Assembly: GCA_017307335.1 (NCBI GenBank)
Contig: JAFKFJ010000193.1
Location: 1-37,043 of the forward strand
Reading direction: 5' to 3'
DNA length: 37,043 bases
DNA from: Alphaproteobacteria bacterium
GTDB taxonomy: Bacteria; Pseudomonadota; Alphaproteobacteria; Acetobacterales; Acetobacteraceae
Part shown: in pieces, positions 7,342-16,110 of the stretch
How the letters are laid out: the number at the start of each line of letters is the position of its first letter
Position numbering within the stretch: position 1 is the stretch's first letter
Position numbers and translations under genes: made by a program
Notes under the pieces: model-generated
Databases searched by the model: none
What the model was told of the DNA's origin: nothing
What the model saw: only the letters and a program-made list of their open reading frames with translations

Positions 7342-8316
7342 ATGGAATATGTGAAACTCGGCAGCACGGGCCTTGATGTCTCGCGCATCTGCCTGGGCTG
7401 CATGACCTACGGGATCCCGGATCGCGGCCCGCATCCCTGGACGCTCGACGAGGAAAAGAGCCGGCCGATCATCCGCCGCGCGCTCGAACTCGGCATCAAC
7501 TTCTTCGACACCGCCAACGTCTATTCGGACGGCACGAGCGAGGAGATCGTCGGCCGCGCGCTGCGGGACTTCGCATCGCGCGACGACGTGGTGGTCGCGA
7601 CCAAGGTGCGCTCGCGCATGCGCCCCGGCCCGAACGGAATGGGCCTGTCACGCCGCGCCATCATGGCGGAGATCGACCACAGCCTGCGCCGGCTCGGCAT
7701 GGACCACGTCGATCTCTATCAGATCCATCGCAACGATCCGGACACGCCGATCGAGGAGACGATGGAGGCGCTGCATGATGTCGTGAAGGCCGGCAAGGCA
7801 CGCTACATCGGCGCCTCCAACATGGCCGCGTGGCAGTTCACCAGGGCCCTCTACGTCGCCGACCTGCACGGCTGGACGCGCTTCGTGACCATGCAGGACC
7901 ACCTCAACCTGCTCTACCGCGAGGAGGAGCGGGAGATGCTGCCGCTCTGCCGGGCGGAGGGCATCGGCGTGATCCCCTGGAGCCCGCTCGCCCGCGGGCG
8001 CCTCACCCGGAGCTGGGACGAGAGCAGCGAGCGGCAGGAGACCGACATCTTCGGCCGCACGCTCTACACGGCGACCGCCGAGGCCGACCGGCGGGTGATC
8101 GAGCGGGTCGGCGAGATCGCGGCGGCGCGCGGCGTGCCGCGGGCGCAGGTGGCGCTTGCCTGGGTGATGCAGAAGCAGCCCGTCACCGCGCCGATCGTCG
8201 GCGCCTCGAAGCTCAGCCACCTCGACGACGCGGTCGCGGCGATGGGCCTCAAGCTCGGCAAGGAGGAGATCACGGCGCTGGAGGAGCCCTACGTCCCGCA
8301 CCCGATCGCGGGATAG
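7342..8316 (+). CDS. Aldo/keto reductase
   Basis: This is a 324-residue NADPH-dependent (beta/alpha)8-barrel oxidoreductase. The start MEYVKLGSTGLDVSRICLG is typical of the YajO/YghZ-like branch. The catalytic tetrad is visible as Asp56 and Tyr61 (FFDTANVYS), Lys88 (VVVATKV) and His129 (YQIHRND). The cofactor-binding end reads VTAPIVGASKLSHLDDAV. GAGGAAG upstream serves as ribosome binding site. Its substrate cannot be read from sequence. It lies 31 bases after the oxalate decarboxylase gene, which suggests cotranscription, but a link to oxalate metabolism is only positional. Confidence 0.93.
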   Translation: MEYVKLGSTGLDVSRICLGCMTYGIPDRGPHPWTLDEEKSRPIIRRALELGINFFDTANVYSDGTSEEIVGRALRDFASRDDVVVATKVRSRMRPGPNGMGLSRRAIMAEIDHSLRRLGMDHVDLYQIHRNDPDTPIEETMEALHDVVKAGKARYIGASNMAAWQFTRALYVADLHGWTRFVTMQDHLNLLYREEEREMLPLCRAEGIGVIPWSPLARGRLTRSWDESSERQETDIFGRTLYTATAEADRRVIERVGEIAAARGVPRAQVALAWVMQKQPVTAPIVGASKLSHLDDAVAAMGLKLGKEEITALEEPYVPHPIAG

Positions 8317-8326
8317 CCGCGTCCGT

Positions 8327-8998
8327 TCAGGCGTGCCCGCCGCAGAGCCGGAGCAATGCGGCGAGCGCGCCGTTCGGGGTGCCGACATGCGCGCCGGCCA
8401 CGAACAGCAGCAGCAGCGCGCCGACGCCGATCAGCGCGCCGCTCCACAGCAGGTCGAGGTTGATCCAGCCGCGCCGGAGAATGGCGAGCCCGACGCGGTC
8501 GAACACGATCAGGGCGATCAGCGCCATCACCGCCAGCATCGCGACGCTGTGCGCCCCCACCGCGAGCAGCCCGCCCCAGACCGCCCAGCCGGGCGCGTAG
8601 AGCGGGGCGGCGAGCAGCACCGGGGCGAGCATCAGCCCCGCCCCGTGCGCCGTCGCCATCAGGAACGACCACAAGGCGAGGTCGCGGAACCCCGCGACCA
8701 TGCCGACCCGGAACCGATGCCGCGCCCCGCGCACGAGCCGCAGCGCCCCGAAGCCGATCAGCCCGAGCGCCGCGGCGACCTGCATCGTGATCGGGTCGAT
8801 CTCGCCGCGCAGTGCGATCACCAGCGCCACGACCAGGGCCACCGACACCGCATGGCCGAGCGCGATGGGGCCGAGCGCGCGCAGCACCGCCGCGCGCTCG
8901 CCGCTCTGCAGGCCGCGGGCGACCGCGAACAGCCAGCCCATCGCAGGGTTGACCCCGTGGAACGCCCCCAGCCCCGCCAGCGCCGCCCAGCCCCACAT
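8327..8998 (-). CDS. Polytopic membrane protein, NicO/RcnA-like pattern, coupled to SBP56 gene
   Basis: This 223-residue protein has about six hydrophobic segments. Conserved-looking histidines sit in or beside membrane helices: GAFHGVNPAMGW (His14), GPIALGHAVSV (His49), ATAHGAG (His118), GAHSVAM (His150) and His204. The first two motifs resemble the N-terminal half of NicO/RcnA-type metal exporters (LHxxxPGHGK, then a second helix with xHxxSV), but the GHGK part is replaced, so the assignment is tentative. The start follows the SBP56 stop by nine bases, with GGGGGGA as ribosome binding site, so the pair is very likely one transcript. A transport role linked to copper or to a sulfur product is inference only. 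Confidence 0.7.
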   Translation of the reverse strand: MWGWAALAGLGAFHGVNPAMGWLFAVARGLQSGERAAVLRALGPIALGHAVSVALVVALVIALRGEIDPITMQVAAALGLIGFGALRLVRGARHRFRVGMVAGFRDLALWSFLMATAHGAGLMLAPVLLAAPLYAPGWAVWGGLLAVGAHSVAMLAVMALIALIVFDRVGLAILRRGWINLDLLWSGALIGVGALLLLFVAGAHVGTPNGALAALLRLCGGHA

Positions 8999-9007
8999 GG
9001 TCCCCCC

Positions 9008-10402
9008 TCAGGGGTAGCAGTAGGAGTCCGAGGAGGCGTCGCCGCCCTCCAGCCGCACCTGGTGCGGGCGGAACCCGGCGTCGAACTCCGGGAAGAACTT
9101 CTTGTCCACGGTGAACCCGCCCTCCGGCTTCACGTCGAGCTTGGCCATCCAGCCGCGCACGCCCTCCGGATAGAACTGCTCGTCCCAGGCGCGATAGAGC
9201 GAGTTGGTGAAGTAGACGCGCTTGCCATCACGGCTCACCTCCACCATCTGCGGCCCGCCGTTGAGCGGCAGGTCGGAGGCGGGGTGCTTCGCCTGCGCTA
9301 CGATGCCGCCGAGCCGCACCGACCCGACGAGGCGGGGATTGAACGGGTCGGACACGTCGTACTGCCGCATCTCCCCGGTGCCCCAGCACGAGACGTAGAG
9401 GAACCGGTCGTCGAGCGAGAGCGCGATGTCGGTCACCAGCGGCGGCACCGCCTTGAACCCTTTCAGCAGCGGCGGAAGCTGGTCGGGATCGGCCGGCTCG
9501 GCCGGGATCTCGATCGTCTTGCGGATCGCCCACGCATCGCCGTCGCGGTGCCAGGTCCAGATCGAGGCGGAGAGGTCCTTCAGGCTCACGACCACGCCCA
9601 CGAACCCGTACGCCTTCGTGGGGTCGTGCGCCGGGCGCAGCTCCAGCACCATCTGCTGCTCGGCGCCGAGGTCGATCGCCTGCGTGTGCCGCCGCCGCTT
9701 GAGGTCCCAGAAATGGATGTGGTGGCCGTATTTGCCGCCGAGCAGGAGTTCCGGCACGATGCCGGACTCGATCATGTTCGGCGTGCCCCATTCGCTCGTG
9801 ACCATCGTGTCGTAGCCGAGATGCCACCACAGGTCATAGGCGAGGAACTGCGGCCCGCGATCCATCTCCCAGCGCCCGAGCACGTCGAAGCTCTCGTGGT
9901 CCATCAGGAAGATGCCGCCCGGCCCGTCGCCGTTCGGCGCGCCGAGCGCGCTCACATAGATCCCCTCCGGCCCGCAATGCAGCGTGTGCGGGCGGGAATA
10001 GCCGGTGCGGCTCGCGATCTCCTCCGGCTCGATCGTGCGCACGATCTGCGGCTTGCGCGGGTCGGGCTTCACGTCCAGCACGTACATGCGCGAGGAACGA
10101 AGGCCCGGCACCAGCAGGTAGCGCCGCTCGATATGCGGGTGCGGCGCGTACGGGCAGAGCGCGGAGCTGCAGGCGTTCCAGCCGAAATGGTGCAGCTCGT
10201 CGCCGACCCCCGGCATGTCCACGCGCCCGAGAACCTTGCCGTAGGTGGCCGAGGACGGATCGAGATCGACCACGCCCATCGCATCCGGCTTCGGCTGCGC
10301 CTCGACGTTCAGCATCGCGACATAGGCGAGGCGCTCGGCCGGGGCCTGCATGGCGAGCCGGGGCGAAGGATAGAACGTCGGATCAGGCTTCCAGGTCGCC
10401 AT
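9008..10402 (-). CDS. Selenium-binding protein SBP56 family / methanethiol oxidase
   Basis: This family includes bacterial MtoX and human SELENBP1, copper enzymes that oxidise methanethiol to formaldehyde, H2S and H2O2. The 464-residue product is full length. Diagnostic segments are DELHHFGWNACSSALC (Cys78 in the conserved WNxCSS motif), SRPHTLHCGPEGIYVSALG, LALSLDDRFLYVSCWGTGE-like text near residue 365, GGPQMVEVSRDGKRVYFTNSLY and FRPHQVRLEGG. The histidines in these motifs are the expected metal ligands. ATG 10402 is preceded by GAGGGGGA; the upstream in-frame extension is not family-like. No signal peptide is seen. The SCO1/SenC and MauG genes often found beside mtoX are absent; a membrane protein gene follows instead. 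Confidence 0.92.
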   Translation of the reverse strand: MATWKPDPTFYPSPRLAMQAPAERLAYVAMLNVEAQPKPDAMGVVDLDPSSATYGKVLGRVDMPGVGDELHHFGWNACSSALCPYAPHPHIERRYLLVPGLRSSRMYVLDVKPDPRKPQIVRTIEPEEIASRTGYSRPHTLHCGPEGIYVSALGAPNGDGPGGIFLMDHESFDVLGRWEMDRGPQFLAYDLWWHLGYDTMVTSEWGTPNMIESGIVPELLLGGKYGHHIHFWDLKRRRHTQAIDLGAEQQMVLELRPAHDPTKAYGFVGVVVSLKDLSASIWTWHRDGDAWAIRKTIEIPAEPADPDQLPPLLKGFKAVPPLVTDIALSLDDRFLYVSCWGTGEMRQYDVSDPFNPRLVGSVRLGGIVAQAKHPASDLPLNGGPQMVEVSRDGKRVYFTNSLYRAWDEQFYPEGVRGWMAKLDVKPEGGFTVDKKFFPEFDAGFRPHQVRLEGGDASSDSYCYP

Positions 10403-10515
10403 CGTGCATTTCCCCCTCGGTTGGTGCCGGACGCCGCCGGGCGCCCGCGCCAGCATATACGGCGGCATTGCCCGGCCGCGAGTGTGTCACGTCACCGCGA
10501 GGCGCGGTGCGGGCG

Positions 10516-10854
10516 ATGAGGGCGCTGTGCCGGCTCACCGACCTGCCGGACGGCAGCGCCCGCGGCTTCGGCCCCGCGCCCGGCGGGTTCACCGGGCTGT
10601 TCGCGGTCCGGCAGGGCGACGAAGTGTTCGTCTACGTGAACGCATGCCCGCATCTCGGCACCCCGCTCGACTGGACGCCGGACCGCTTCCTTGCCGCCGA
10701 CGGCCGGTACATCGTTTGTGCGACCCACGGCGCCGAATTCCGCATCGCCGACGGCGCGTGCCTGCGCGGCCCCTGTCTTGGCGAGCGGCTGGAACGGGTT
10801 ATGATCGAGATCAAGGACGGCGTGGTCCTCGTGCCGGATGACGCCGGCCTGTAA
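10516..10854 (+). CDS. Rieske [2Fe-2S] ferredoxin-type protein
   Basis: This is a 112-residue soluble electron carrier. The cluster ligands are visible as C-P-H (Cys44, His46) and C-A-T-H (Cys68, His71), separated by 21 residues. The fold reads VFVYVNACPHLGTPLDW and YIVCATHGAEFRIADGACL, followed by a PCLGERL segment. The start ATG 10516 begins MRALCRLTDLPDG, as in ferredoxin or NirD-like Rieske proteins; an upstream in-frame ATG at 10468 adds an unlikely arginine-rich leader. No reductase or oxygenase partner is adjacent. Acetyl-CoA synthetase follows after 36 bases, and the SBP56 gene is divergent. Confidence 0.88.
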   Translation: MRALCRLTDLPDGSARGFGPAPGGFTGLFAVRQGDEVFVYVNACPHLGTPLDWTPDRFLAADGRYIVCATHGAEFRIADGACLRGPCLGERLERVMIEIKDGVVLVPDDAGL

Positions 10855-10890
10855 CCGGCGCCGAAGCCGCGCCGCGCGACGGGAGACGTC

Positions 10891-12822
10891 ATGACCGACA
10901 CGCTGATCGAGGTGAAGCCCGAAATCGCCGCGCGCGCCCACGTGAACGCCGCCGGCTACCGGGCCATGGTGGCACGCGCCGCGACCGACCCGGACGGGTT
11001 CTGGGCGGAACAGCTGCGCCGCATCACCTGGATGCGCACGCCCACCAAGATGCGCTCCGGCGATTTCTCCGGCGACGTGCATGTGCGCTGGTTCGAGGAC
11101 GGGACGCTGAACGCCTCCGCCAACTGCGTCGACCGCCACCTCGCCACGCGCGGCGACCAGGTGGCGATCATCTGGGAGGGCGACGACCCGAACGTCAGCC
11201 GCCACGTCACCTATCGCGAGCTGCACGCGCAGGTCTGCCGGCTCGCCAACGTGCTGAAGTCGCTCGGCGTGAAGAAGGGCGACCCGGTCTGCATCTATCT
11301 GCCGATGGTGGTCGAGGCGGCGGTCGCCATGCTCGCCTGCGCGCGCGTCGGCGCCGTACACACTGTCGTGTTCGGCGGCTTCTCGCCCGAGAGCCTCGCC
11401 AACCGCATCCAGGACGCCGGGGCGCGGGTGCTGATCACGGCCGACGAGGGCCGCCGCGGCGGGCGGCGCGTGGCGCTGAAGACGAATGCCGATGCGGCGC
11501 TGGAGCACTGCCCCTCGGTCGAGCACGTCCTCGTCGTCGGCGTCACCGGCGCCGCCGTGCCGATGAAGCCGGGGCGCGACCACGACTATGGCGCGCGCAT
11601 GGCGGCCGCGTCGGCGGAGTGCGCGCCGGCGGAGATGGCGGCGGAGGACCCGCTGTTCATCCTCTACACCTCCGGCAGCACCGGCAAGCCGAAGGGCGCG
11701 CTGCACACCACCGGCGGCTACATGGTCTGGGCCGCGTACACGCATGAGCTGGTGTTCGACTACCAGCCCGGCGAAATCTACTGGTGCACCGCCGATGTCG
11801 GCTGGGTAACCGGGCATACGTACATCGTCTACGGCCCGCTCGCCAACGGCGCGACCACGCTGATGTTCGAGGGCATCCCCAGCTATCCCGACGCCGGCCG
11901 GTTCTGGCAGGTCGTGGACAAGCACAAGGTGAACATCTTCTACACGGCGCCGACCGCGATCCGCAGCCTGATGCGCGAGGGCGAGGCGCCGGTGAAGAAA
12001 TCCAGCCGCGCCAGCCTGCGCATCCTCGGCAGCGTCGGCGAGCCGATCAATCCCGAAGCCTGGCTCTGGTACTACCGCGTCGTCGGCGACGAACGCTGCC
12101 CGGTCGTCGACACGTGGTGGCAGACCGAGACCGGCGGCGTCCTGGTCAGCCCGCTGCCCGGCGCGATCGCGCAGAAGCCGGGCTCCGCCACCCTGCCGCT
12201 GCCCGGCGTCAGCCCGATCCTGGTCGATGGCGAAGGCAGGCGGCTCGAGGGCGCGGCCGAGGGCAATCTGTGCATCGACCGCCCATGGCCGGGCATGATG
12301 CGCACCGTGTTCGGCGACCACGCGCGCTTCGTGCAGACCTATTTCTCGACCTTCAAGGGCCTCTATTTCACCGGCGACGGGGCGCGCCGCGACGCCGACG
12401 GCTACTGGTGGATCACCGGGCGCGTCGACGACGTGATCAACGTCGCCGGCCACCGGCTCGGCACCGCCGAGATCGAGAGCGCCCTGGTCGCGCACGTCCA
12501 CGTCGCCGAGGCCGCGGTGGTCGGCTTCCCGCACGAGATCCGTGGCCAGGGAATCTATGCCTACGTGACGCTGAAGAACGGCGCGGAACCGACCGAGGCG
12601 CTGCGCAAGGAACTGATCGCCTGGGTGCGGCAGGAGATCGGGCCGATCGCCACCCCCGACGCGATCCAGTGGGCGCCAGGGCTGCCGAAGACGCGCAGCG
12701 GCAAGATCATGCGGCGCATCCTGCGCAAGATCGCCGCCAACGAGACCGAGGGGCTCGGCGATACCTCGACGCTCGCCGATCCCTCGGTCGTCGCGGATCT
12801 GGTCGACAACCGCATCCGATAG
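10891..12822 (+). CDS. acsA: Acetyl-CoA synthetase (AMP-forming)
   Basis: This enzyme activates acetate to acetyl-CoA through acetyl-AMP. The 643-residue product has all the family landmarks: [14 protein letters not shown], the P-loop [36 protein letters not shown], and WWQTETGG, whose tryptophan limits the acyl pocket to acetate (PrpE proteins usually have YWQTE). It also has [20 protein letters not shown], the hinge region and [12 protein letters not shown] with catalytic Lys605. That lysine is the usual target of Pat/CobB acetylation control. GGGAGACGTC precedes the ATG. The gene is monocistronic or shares a transcript with the Rieske gene. Confidence 0.96.
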   Translation: MTDTLIEVKPEIAARAHVNAAGYRAMVARAATDPDGFWAEQLRRITWMRTPTKMRSGDFSGDVHVRWFEDGTLNASANCVDRHLATRGDQVAIIWEGDDPNVSRHVTYRELHAQVCRLANVLKSLGVKKGDPVCIYLPMVVEAAVAMLACARVGAVHTVVFGGFSPESLANRIQDAGARVLITADEGRRGGRRVALKTNADAALEHCPSVEHVLVVGVTGAAVPMKPGRDHDYGARMAAASAECAPAEMAAEDPLFILYTSGSTGKPKGALHTTGGYMVWAAYTHELVFDYQPGEIYWCTADVGWVTGHTYIVYGPLANGATTLMFEGIPSYPDAGRFWQVVDKHKVNIFYTAPTAIRSLMREGEAPVKKSSRASLRILGSVGEPINPEAWLWYYRVVGDERCPVVDTWWQTETGGVLVSPLPGAIAQKPGSATLPLPGVSPILVDGEGRRLEGAAEGNLCIDRPWPGMMRTVFGDHARFVQTYFSTFKGLYFTGDGARRDADGYWWITGRVDDVINVAGHRLGTAEIESALVAHVHVAEAAVVGFPHEIRGQGIYAYVTLKNGAEPTEALRKELIAWVRQEIGPIATPDAIQWAPGLPKTRSGKIMRRILRKIAANETEGLGDTSTLADPSVVADLVDNRIR

Positions 12823-12846
12823 CGGCGGCCGGATCGGGCGACCCGA

Positions 12847-13731
12847 TCAGATGGCGGCGACCGGCTCCGGCGCGGCGGCGAAATAGCGCCGGCCGGCGCC
12901 CTTCTGGTTCTCGTAGATCGAGCCCTGGTGCTCGGCGGGCGGCAGCGGCATGCGCACCGGCACCGGGGCCAGCCGCGGCTCCTGCGGCGCGCCCGCGACC
13001 ATCAGTGCGTCATAGGCCGCGATCCCGGCCGGGAAGCCGAGCAGCGGCCACGCGTCGGCGGTGCGGAACTGGAGCAGCAGCAGCCGCCGGTCGCGCGCCG
13101 ACAGGTTCGGCGCCGAGCCGTGGACGGCGCGCACATGGTGCACGGTGATGGAGCCCGCGCGGCCGGTCAGCGGCACCGCGCGCGAGAAATCCACCTCGCC
13201 ACGCGCCGGGTCCATCGCGCCGCAGAACCGCCCATCCGCATGGTGGTCATAGACCGGCCCGCGATGGCTGCCGGGAATGACCAGCAGCGGCCCGTTCTCC
13301 TCCGCCATGTCGTCCATCATCACGCCCACGGCGGCCAGGTCGTCGTTGGTGTGCGGATAGAAGGCCCAGTCCTGGTGCCATTCCACCGCGGCGCCATAGC
13401 CCGCCGATTTCATGTTCAGCTTGGCCGTGTCGAAGCGGATGTTCGGCCCCCACAGGCTTTGCAGCACCGCGACGATGCCCGGATGGCGCACCAGCGCCGC
13501 GTAGTCCGGGTGGTGCAGGTGCGGCGCCTTGATGCGGCGCACGCGCGGGTTTTCCGGCGTGTGGCTGTCTTCGAGATCGTAGATCGCGTCGTGGGTGCGC
13601 ACCTCGCGCGCCCGGTGCACGAACATGTCGGTCGCCGCGCGCAGCCGTGCCACGTCGCCGGCGGACAGCACGTCGGGCACCACGATCGCGCCGATGTCAT
13701 TGTATTCGTCGATCTGGGCGCGGCTCAGCAT
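12847..13731 (-). CDS. Phytanoyl-CoA dioxygenase (PhyH) family protein
   Basis: This is a 294-residue Fe(II)/2-oxoglutarate-dependent oxygenase of the PhyH family. The metal triad is visible as His119 and Asp121 (EWHQDWAFYPHTNDD) and His204 (HHVRAVHGSAPNLS). An arginine for 2-oxoglutarate follows in SARDRRLLLLQF. The segment ENGPLLVIPGSHRG is the usual turn before the C-terminal strands. The substrate is unknown; bacterial members hydroxylate varied small molecules. It converges on acsA with 24 bases between the stops. Confidence 0.92.
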   Translation of the reverse strand: MLSRAQIDEYNDIGAIVVPDVLSAGDVARLRAATDMFVHRAREVRTHDAIYDLEDSHTPENPRVRRIKAPHLHHPDYAALVRHPGIVAVLQSLWGPNIRFDTAKLNMKSAGYGAAVEWHQDWAFYPHTNDDLAAVGVMMDDMAEENGPLLVIPGSHRGPVYDHHADGRFCGAMDPARGEVDFSRAVPLTGRAGSITVHHVRAVHGSAPNLSARDRRLLLLQFRTADAWPLLGFPAGIAAYDALMVAGAPQEPRLAPVPVRMPLPPAEHQGSIYENQKGAGRRYFAAAPEPVAAI

Positions 13732-13800
13732 GGCAGAACTCCAGCGTTTCCTCCGCCGCCCAGCTTAGCATCGCCGGGCGCATTCGGACAGGGCGCCGCC

Positions 13801-14829
13801 ATGAGCCAGACCGAGCCGCGCCTCTCGCCGCTGCACCGGATCGCCCGCGCGACGGTGCTGCACCCCGCGGTCCAGGTGGCGGCGGCGCTGTGGCTGTTCG
13901 CGAATGCCGCGGTGCTGCTGTTGGCGGATGGCACCCTGCCCTTCGACCGCCCCGCGCTGGCGCAGGTGCCGTTCGCCCAGCAGGTCGCCTTCCCGACGCT
14001 CGGACTGATCGAGGTCTTCCTGCTCATGGCGCTCGTCTACGGGCTGACGCGCCGGCGCATCGTTCCCGACCTCGCCGCCCGCGCCCCCGCCCGCCGGCAG
14101 GCCGCCCGTGAGACGGTGTGGCTGCTCGCCTATGCGGCGCTCGGCCAGGCGGGTGGTTGGGTGCTCGGCCCGGCGCTCGGCTACCGTCCGTTCAGCTTCC
14201 ACATCGCGGGCACCCTGGTCGGATGCAGCGTACCGCCGGTGCCGGGCGAGGTGGCGACCTGGGCGCTCTACAACGTCCTCGTCTTCGCCGCCGCGCCGTA
14301 TCTGTGGTTCCGCCGCCGCTATTCGGCGCTGCAGCTCAACCTGCGCTCGACCGACTGGCGCAGCGACGTCCTCGTCATCGTGGTCGTGGCGGCGGTGGAG
14401 AGCGCGGTGGAGCTGGCCACGTTTCCCGGCTTCTTCGCGCTGAGCGCGGCGCAGATCGCCGTCGCCGCGCCGCTCGCGCTGGCAGTGTTCTTCATCGGCA
14501 CGGTGCTGCCGACCATGGTGCTGATCTACGCGATCCTCGTGCCGCGCTACGTCCGGCTCACCGGCTCATTGCCGACCACCGTTCTGCTCGGCGGCGTCAC
14601 CTACGCCGCGATGCATCTGGTGGAAGGCTGGTCGGTGTTCGCCACGCCGCGCGAGGCGGCGTTGTCGGTGCTGTTCGTGCTGCTCGGCTATTTCGGGCCG
14701 GGCATGATCAAGACGTTCATCACCCTGCGCACCGGCAACGCCTGGGTCCACGCCATCGGCTACCACGCGATCGCGCCGCACGTCGTCGTCGATGCGCCGC
14801 TGATGGCGAAGGTCTTCGGCGTGCGGTAG
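13801..14829 (+). CDS. CPBP-like polytopic membrane protein lacking the catalytic glutamates
   Basis: This 342-residue protein has about eight hydrophobic segments. Its C-terminal third resembles the CPBP (Abi/Rce1-type) intramembrane protease family. VLLGGVTYAAMHLVEG (about 261-276, His272) matches motif 2 (FxxxH), and RTGNAWVHAIGYHAIAPH (310-327, His317, His322, His327) matches the TGS-like turn plus motif 3. The region where motif 1 (EExxxR) should stand, just before motif 2, reads LPTMVLIYAILVPRY and has no glutamate. The nearest candidates are Glu200 and Glu204, one helix earlier. Protease activity is therefore doubtful. The start ATG 13801 begins MSQTEPRLSPLHR. The family link is my reading of motifs, not a search result. 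Confidence 0.6.
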   Translation: MSQTEPRLSPLHRIARATVLHPAVQVAAALWLFANAAVLLLADGTLPFDRPALAQVPFAQQVAFPTLGLIEVFLLMALVYGLTRRRIVPDLAARAPARRQAARETVWLLAYAALGQAGGWVLGPALGYRPFSFHIAGTLVGCSVPPVPGEVATWALYNVLVFAAAPYLWFRRRYSALQLNLRSTDWRSDVLVIVVVAAVESAVELATFPGFFALSAAQIAVAAPLALAVFFIGTVLPTMVLIYAILVPRYVRLTGSLPTTVLLGGVTYAAMHLVEGWSVFATPREAALSVLFVLLGYFGPGMIKTFITLRTGNAWVHAIGYHAIAPHVVVDAPLMAKVFGVR

Positions 14830-14841
14830 CCGCGCGCCGGC

Positions 14842-15057
14842 TCAGTCCCGCCCGCGCGCCGGCCGGTCCAGCTCGAAATTGAGCTGCGCGCGCGAGACGC
14901 CTAGATCGGAGAGCATGTGATCGTCCATCTCGGCGAGGCAGCGCATCGTCTCGCGCCGCTGCCGCATCTGCATCCACCGCGCCCACGCCGTTGCCAGAGT
15001 CCGCCGCAACGCGCCCCGTGCGGGCTGCCGGGGCCATGCCACCACGCTGCTCGACAT
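14842..15057 (-). CDS. DUF1127 small basic protein
   Basis: This 71-residue protein carries the YjiS/DUF1127 core near its C-terminus: RRETMRCLAEMDDHMLSDLG followed by VSRAQLNFELDRP. A strong ribosome binding site (GGAGGTTGAG) stands just before ATG 15057, which fixes the start. In alphaproteobacteria such small arginine-rich proteins have been linked to RNA binding and to phosphate or carbon adaptation. The gene is divergent from a LysR regulator, with an AT-rich stretch between, and converges on the CPBP-like gene. Confidence 0.9.
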   Translation of the reverse strand: MSSSVVAWPRQPARGALRRTLATAWARWMQMRQRRETMRCLAEMDDHMLSDLGVSRAQLNFELDRPARGRD

Positions 15058-15170
15058 CTCAACCTCCTCGCCGAGTAAGGTCTGGACCATGCTCGGCCGC
15101 ATCGCGCGCGGACCATCCGCCGCGTGCGGCGGCTTCATCCGCGCCGCCGGCCCAAGAGATGGAGCCCCCC

Positions 15171-15216
15171 TGGCAATCAGGAAAACGAATTTCATTTATG
15201 TTCAGCATCAGGGATC
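15171..15216 (+). promoter_or_regulatory. AT-rich divergent intergenic segment upstream of the LysR gene
   Basis: This is a locally AT-rich patch in a GC-rich region, between the divergent DUF1127 and LysR genes. A weak promoter-like pair is TGGCAA (15171-15176), 17 bases, then ATTTAT (15194-15199). The short palindrome ATCATGAT lies at the start codon (15214-15221). LysR regulators usually bind such gaps at T-N11-A sites. Promoter quality is poor. Confidence 0.3.
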
Positions 15217-16110
15217 ATGATACCAATGTCGCTCCCCCTCGGCCTCGACCCCGACCTGCTGCGCGCCTTCACCTACATCGCGGAGGAAGGCAGCTTCACC
15301 CGCGCCGCCGAGCGCGTCGGGCGCACCCAGTCGGCCGTCTCCATGCAGGTGCAGCGCCTGGAGTCCCTGCTCGGCCAGCGGGTGCTGACCCGCGGCAAGG
15401 GCGGGGCGGTCGCGCTCACGCCGCATGGCCAATACCTGCTCGAACGGGCGCGCGAAGTGCTGGCGCTGAACGACGCGATCTGGAGCGCGTTCCGCGCCCC
15501 GCCCATGCAGGGCACGGTCCGCCTCGGCACGCCGGACGACTATGCGTTCCGCTACCTGCCCGGCGTGCTGAAGCGCTTCGCCGACACCCACCCGTCGGTG
15601 GAGGTGGAGGTGACGTGCAGCAACTCCTCCTCGCTCGTCGAGCGGCTGAAGGCCGGCGCGCTGGACCTCACGCTGTGCACCGCCGCGCACCAGCCGCGCG
15701 ACTGGCCGCATCAGGAGCTGTGGCGCGGCCCGCTCTACTGGATCACGTCGGAGCGCCACGCCGTCGACCGGCTGGACCCGCTGCCGCTGGCGCTGGCGGA
15801 CGCCACCTGCGCCTGGCGCCGGGCCGCGGTCCGGGCGCTGGAGCAGGCGGGCCGGCGATATCGGATGGCCTATGTCTCGCAGACCCAGTCGGGCACACTG
15901 ACGCCCGTGCTGGCCGGGCTCGCGGTGACCGTCTCTCCGGTCACCTGGCTGCCCGAGGGCCTGCGCCGCCTGCCGCCGGGCGAGGCGCTGCCGCCGCTGC
16001 CGGAGACCGGCATCATCCTGCTGAAGGCGCGCGAGCCGCAGCAGCCGGTGACCGACGCGCTGGCGGAGCACATCGTGGAGACCTTCCGCGGCGAGATGCT
16101 GCGCGGGTAG
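15217..16110 (+). CDS. LysR family transcriptional regulator
   Basis: This regulator is about 297 residues from the chosen ATG; an alternative ATG is nine bases downstream and neither has a strong ribosome binding site. The N-terminal winged helix reads LDPDLLRAFTYIAEEGSFTRAAERVGRTQSAVSMQVQRLE, the canonical LysR HTH, followed by LLGQRVLTRGKGGAVALTPHG. The effector domain (about residue 92 on) contains GTVRLGTPDDYAFRYLPGVL and ends with GLAVTVSPVTWLPEGL. It is divergent from the DUF1127 gene, a likely regulatory target by position. The ligand is unknown. Confidence 0.93.
   Translation: MIPMSLPLGLDPDLLRAFTYIAEEGSFTRAAERVGRTQSAVSMQVQRLESLLGQRVLTRGKGGAVALTPHGQYLLERAREVLALNDAIWSAFRAPPMQGTVRLGTPDDYAFRYLPGVLKRFADTHPSVEVEVTCSNSSSLVERLKAGALDLTLCTAAHQPRDWPHQELWRGPLYWITSERHAVDRLDPLPLALADATCAWRRAAVRALEQAGRRYRMAYVSQTQSGTLTPVLAGLAVTVSPVTWLPEGLRRLPPGEALPPLPETGIILLKAREPQQPVTDALAEHIVETFRGEMLRG

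Noticed and set aside
8333..10519. A 728-codon plus-strand frame opposite the membrane protein and SBP56 genes
   Set aside because: Antisense shadow with unnatural composition; SBP56 motifs are intact on the minus strand.
10492..12534. A 680-codon minus-strand frame opposite the Rieske and acsA genes
   Set aside because: Antisense shadow; acsA shows every family motif on the plus strand.
13801..14829. Calling the CPBP-like protein an active CAAX protease
   Set aside because: The EExxxR motif needed for catalysis is not present at its expected place.
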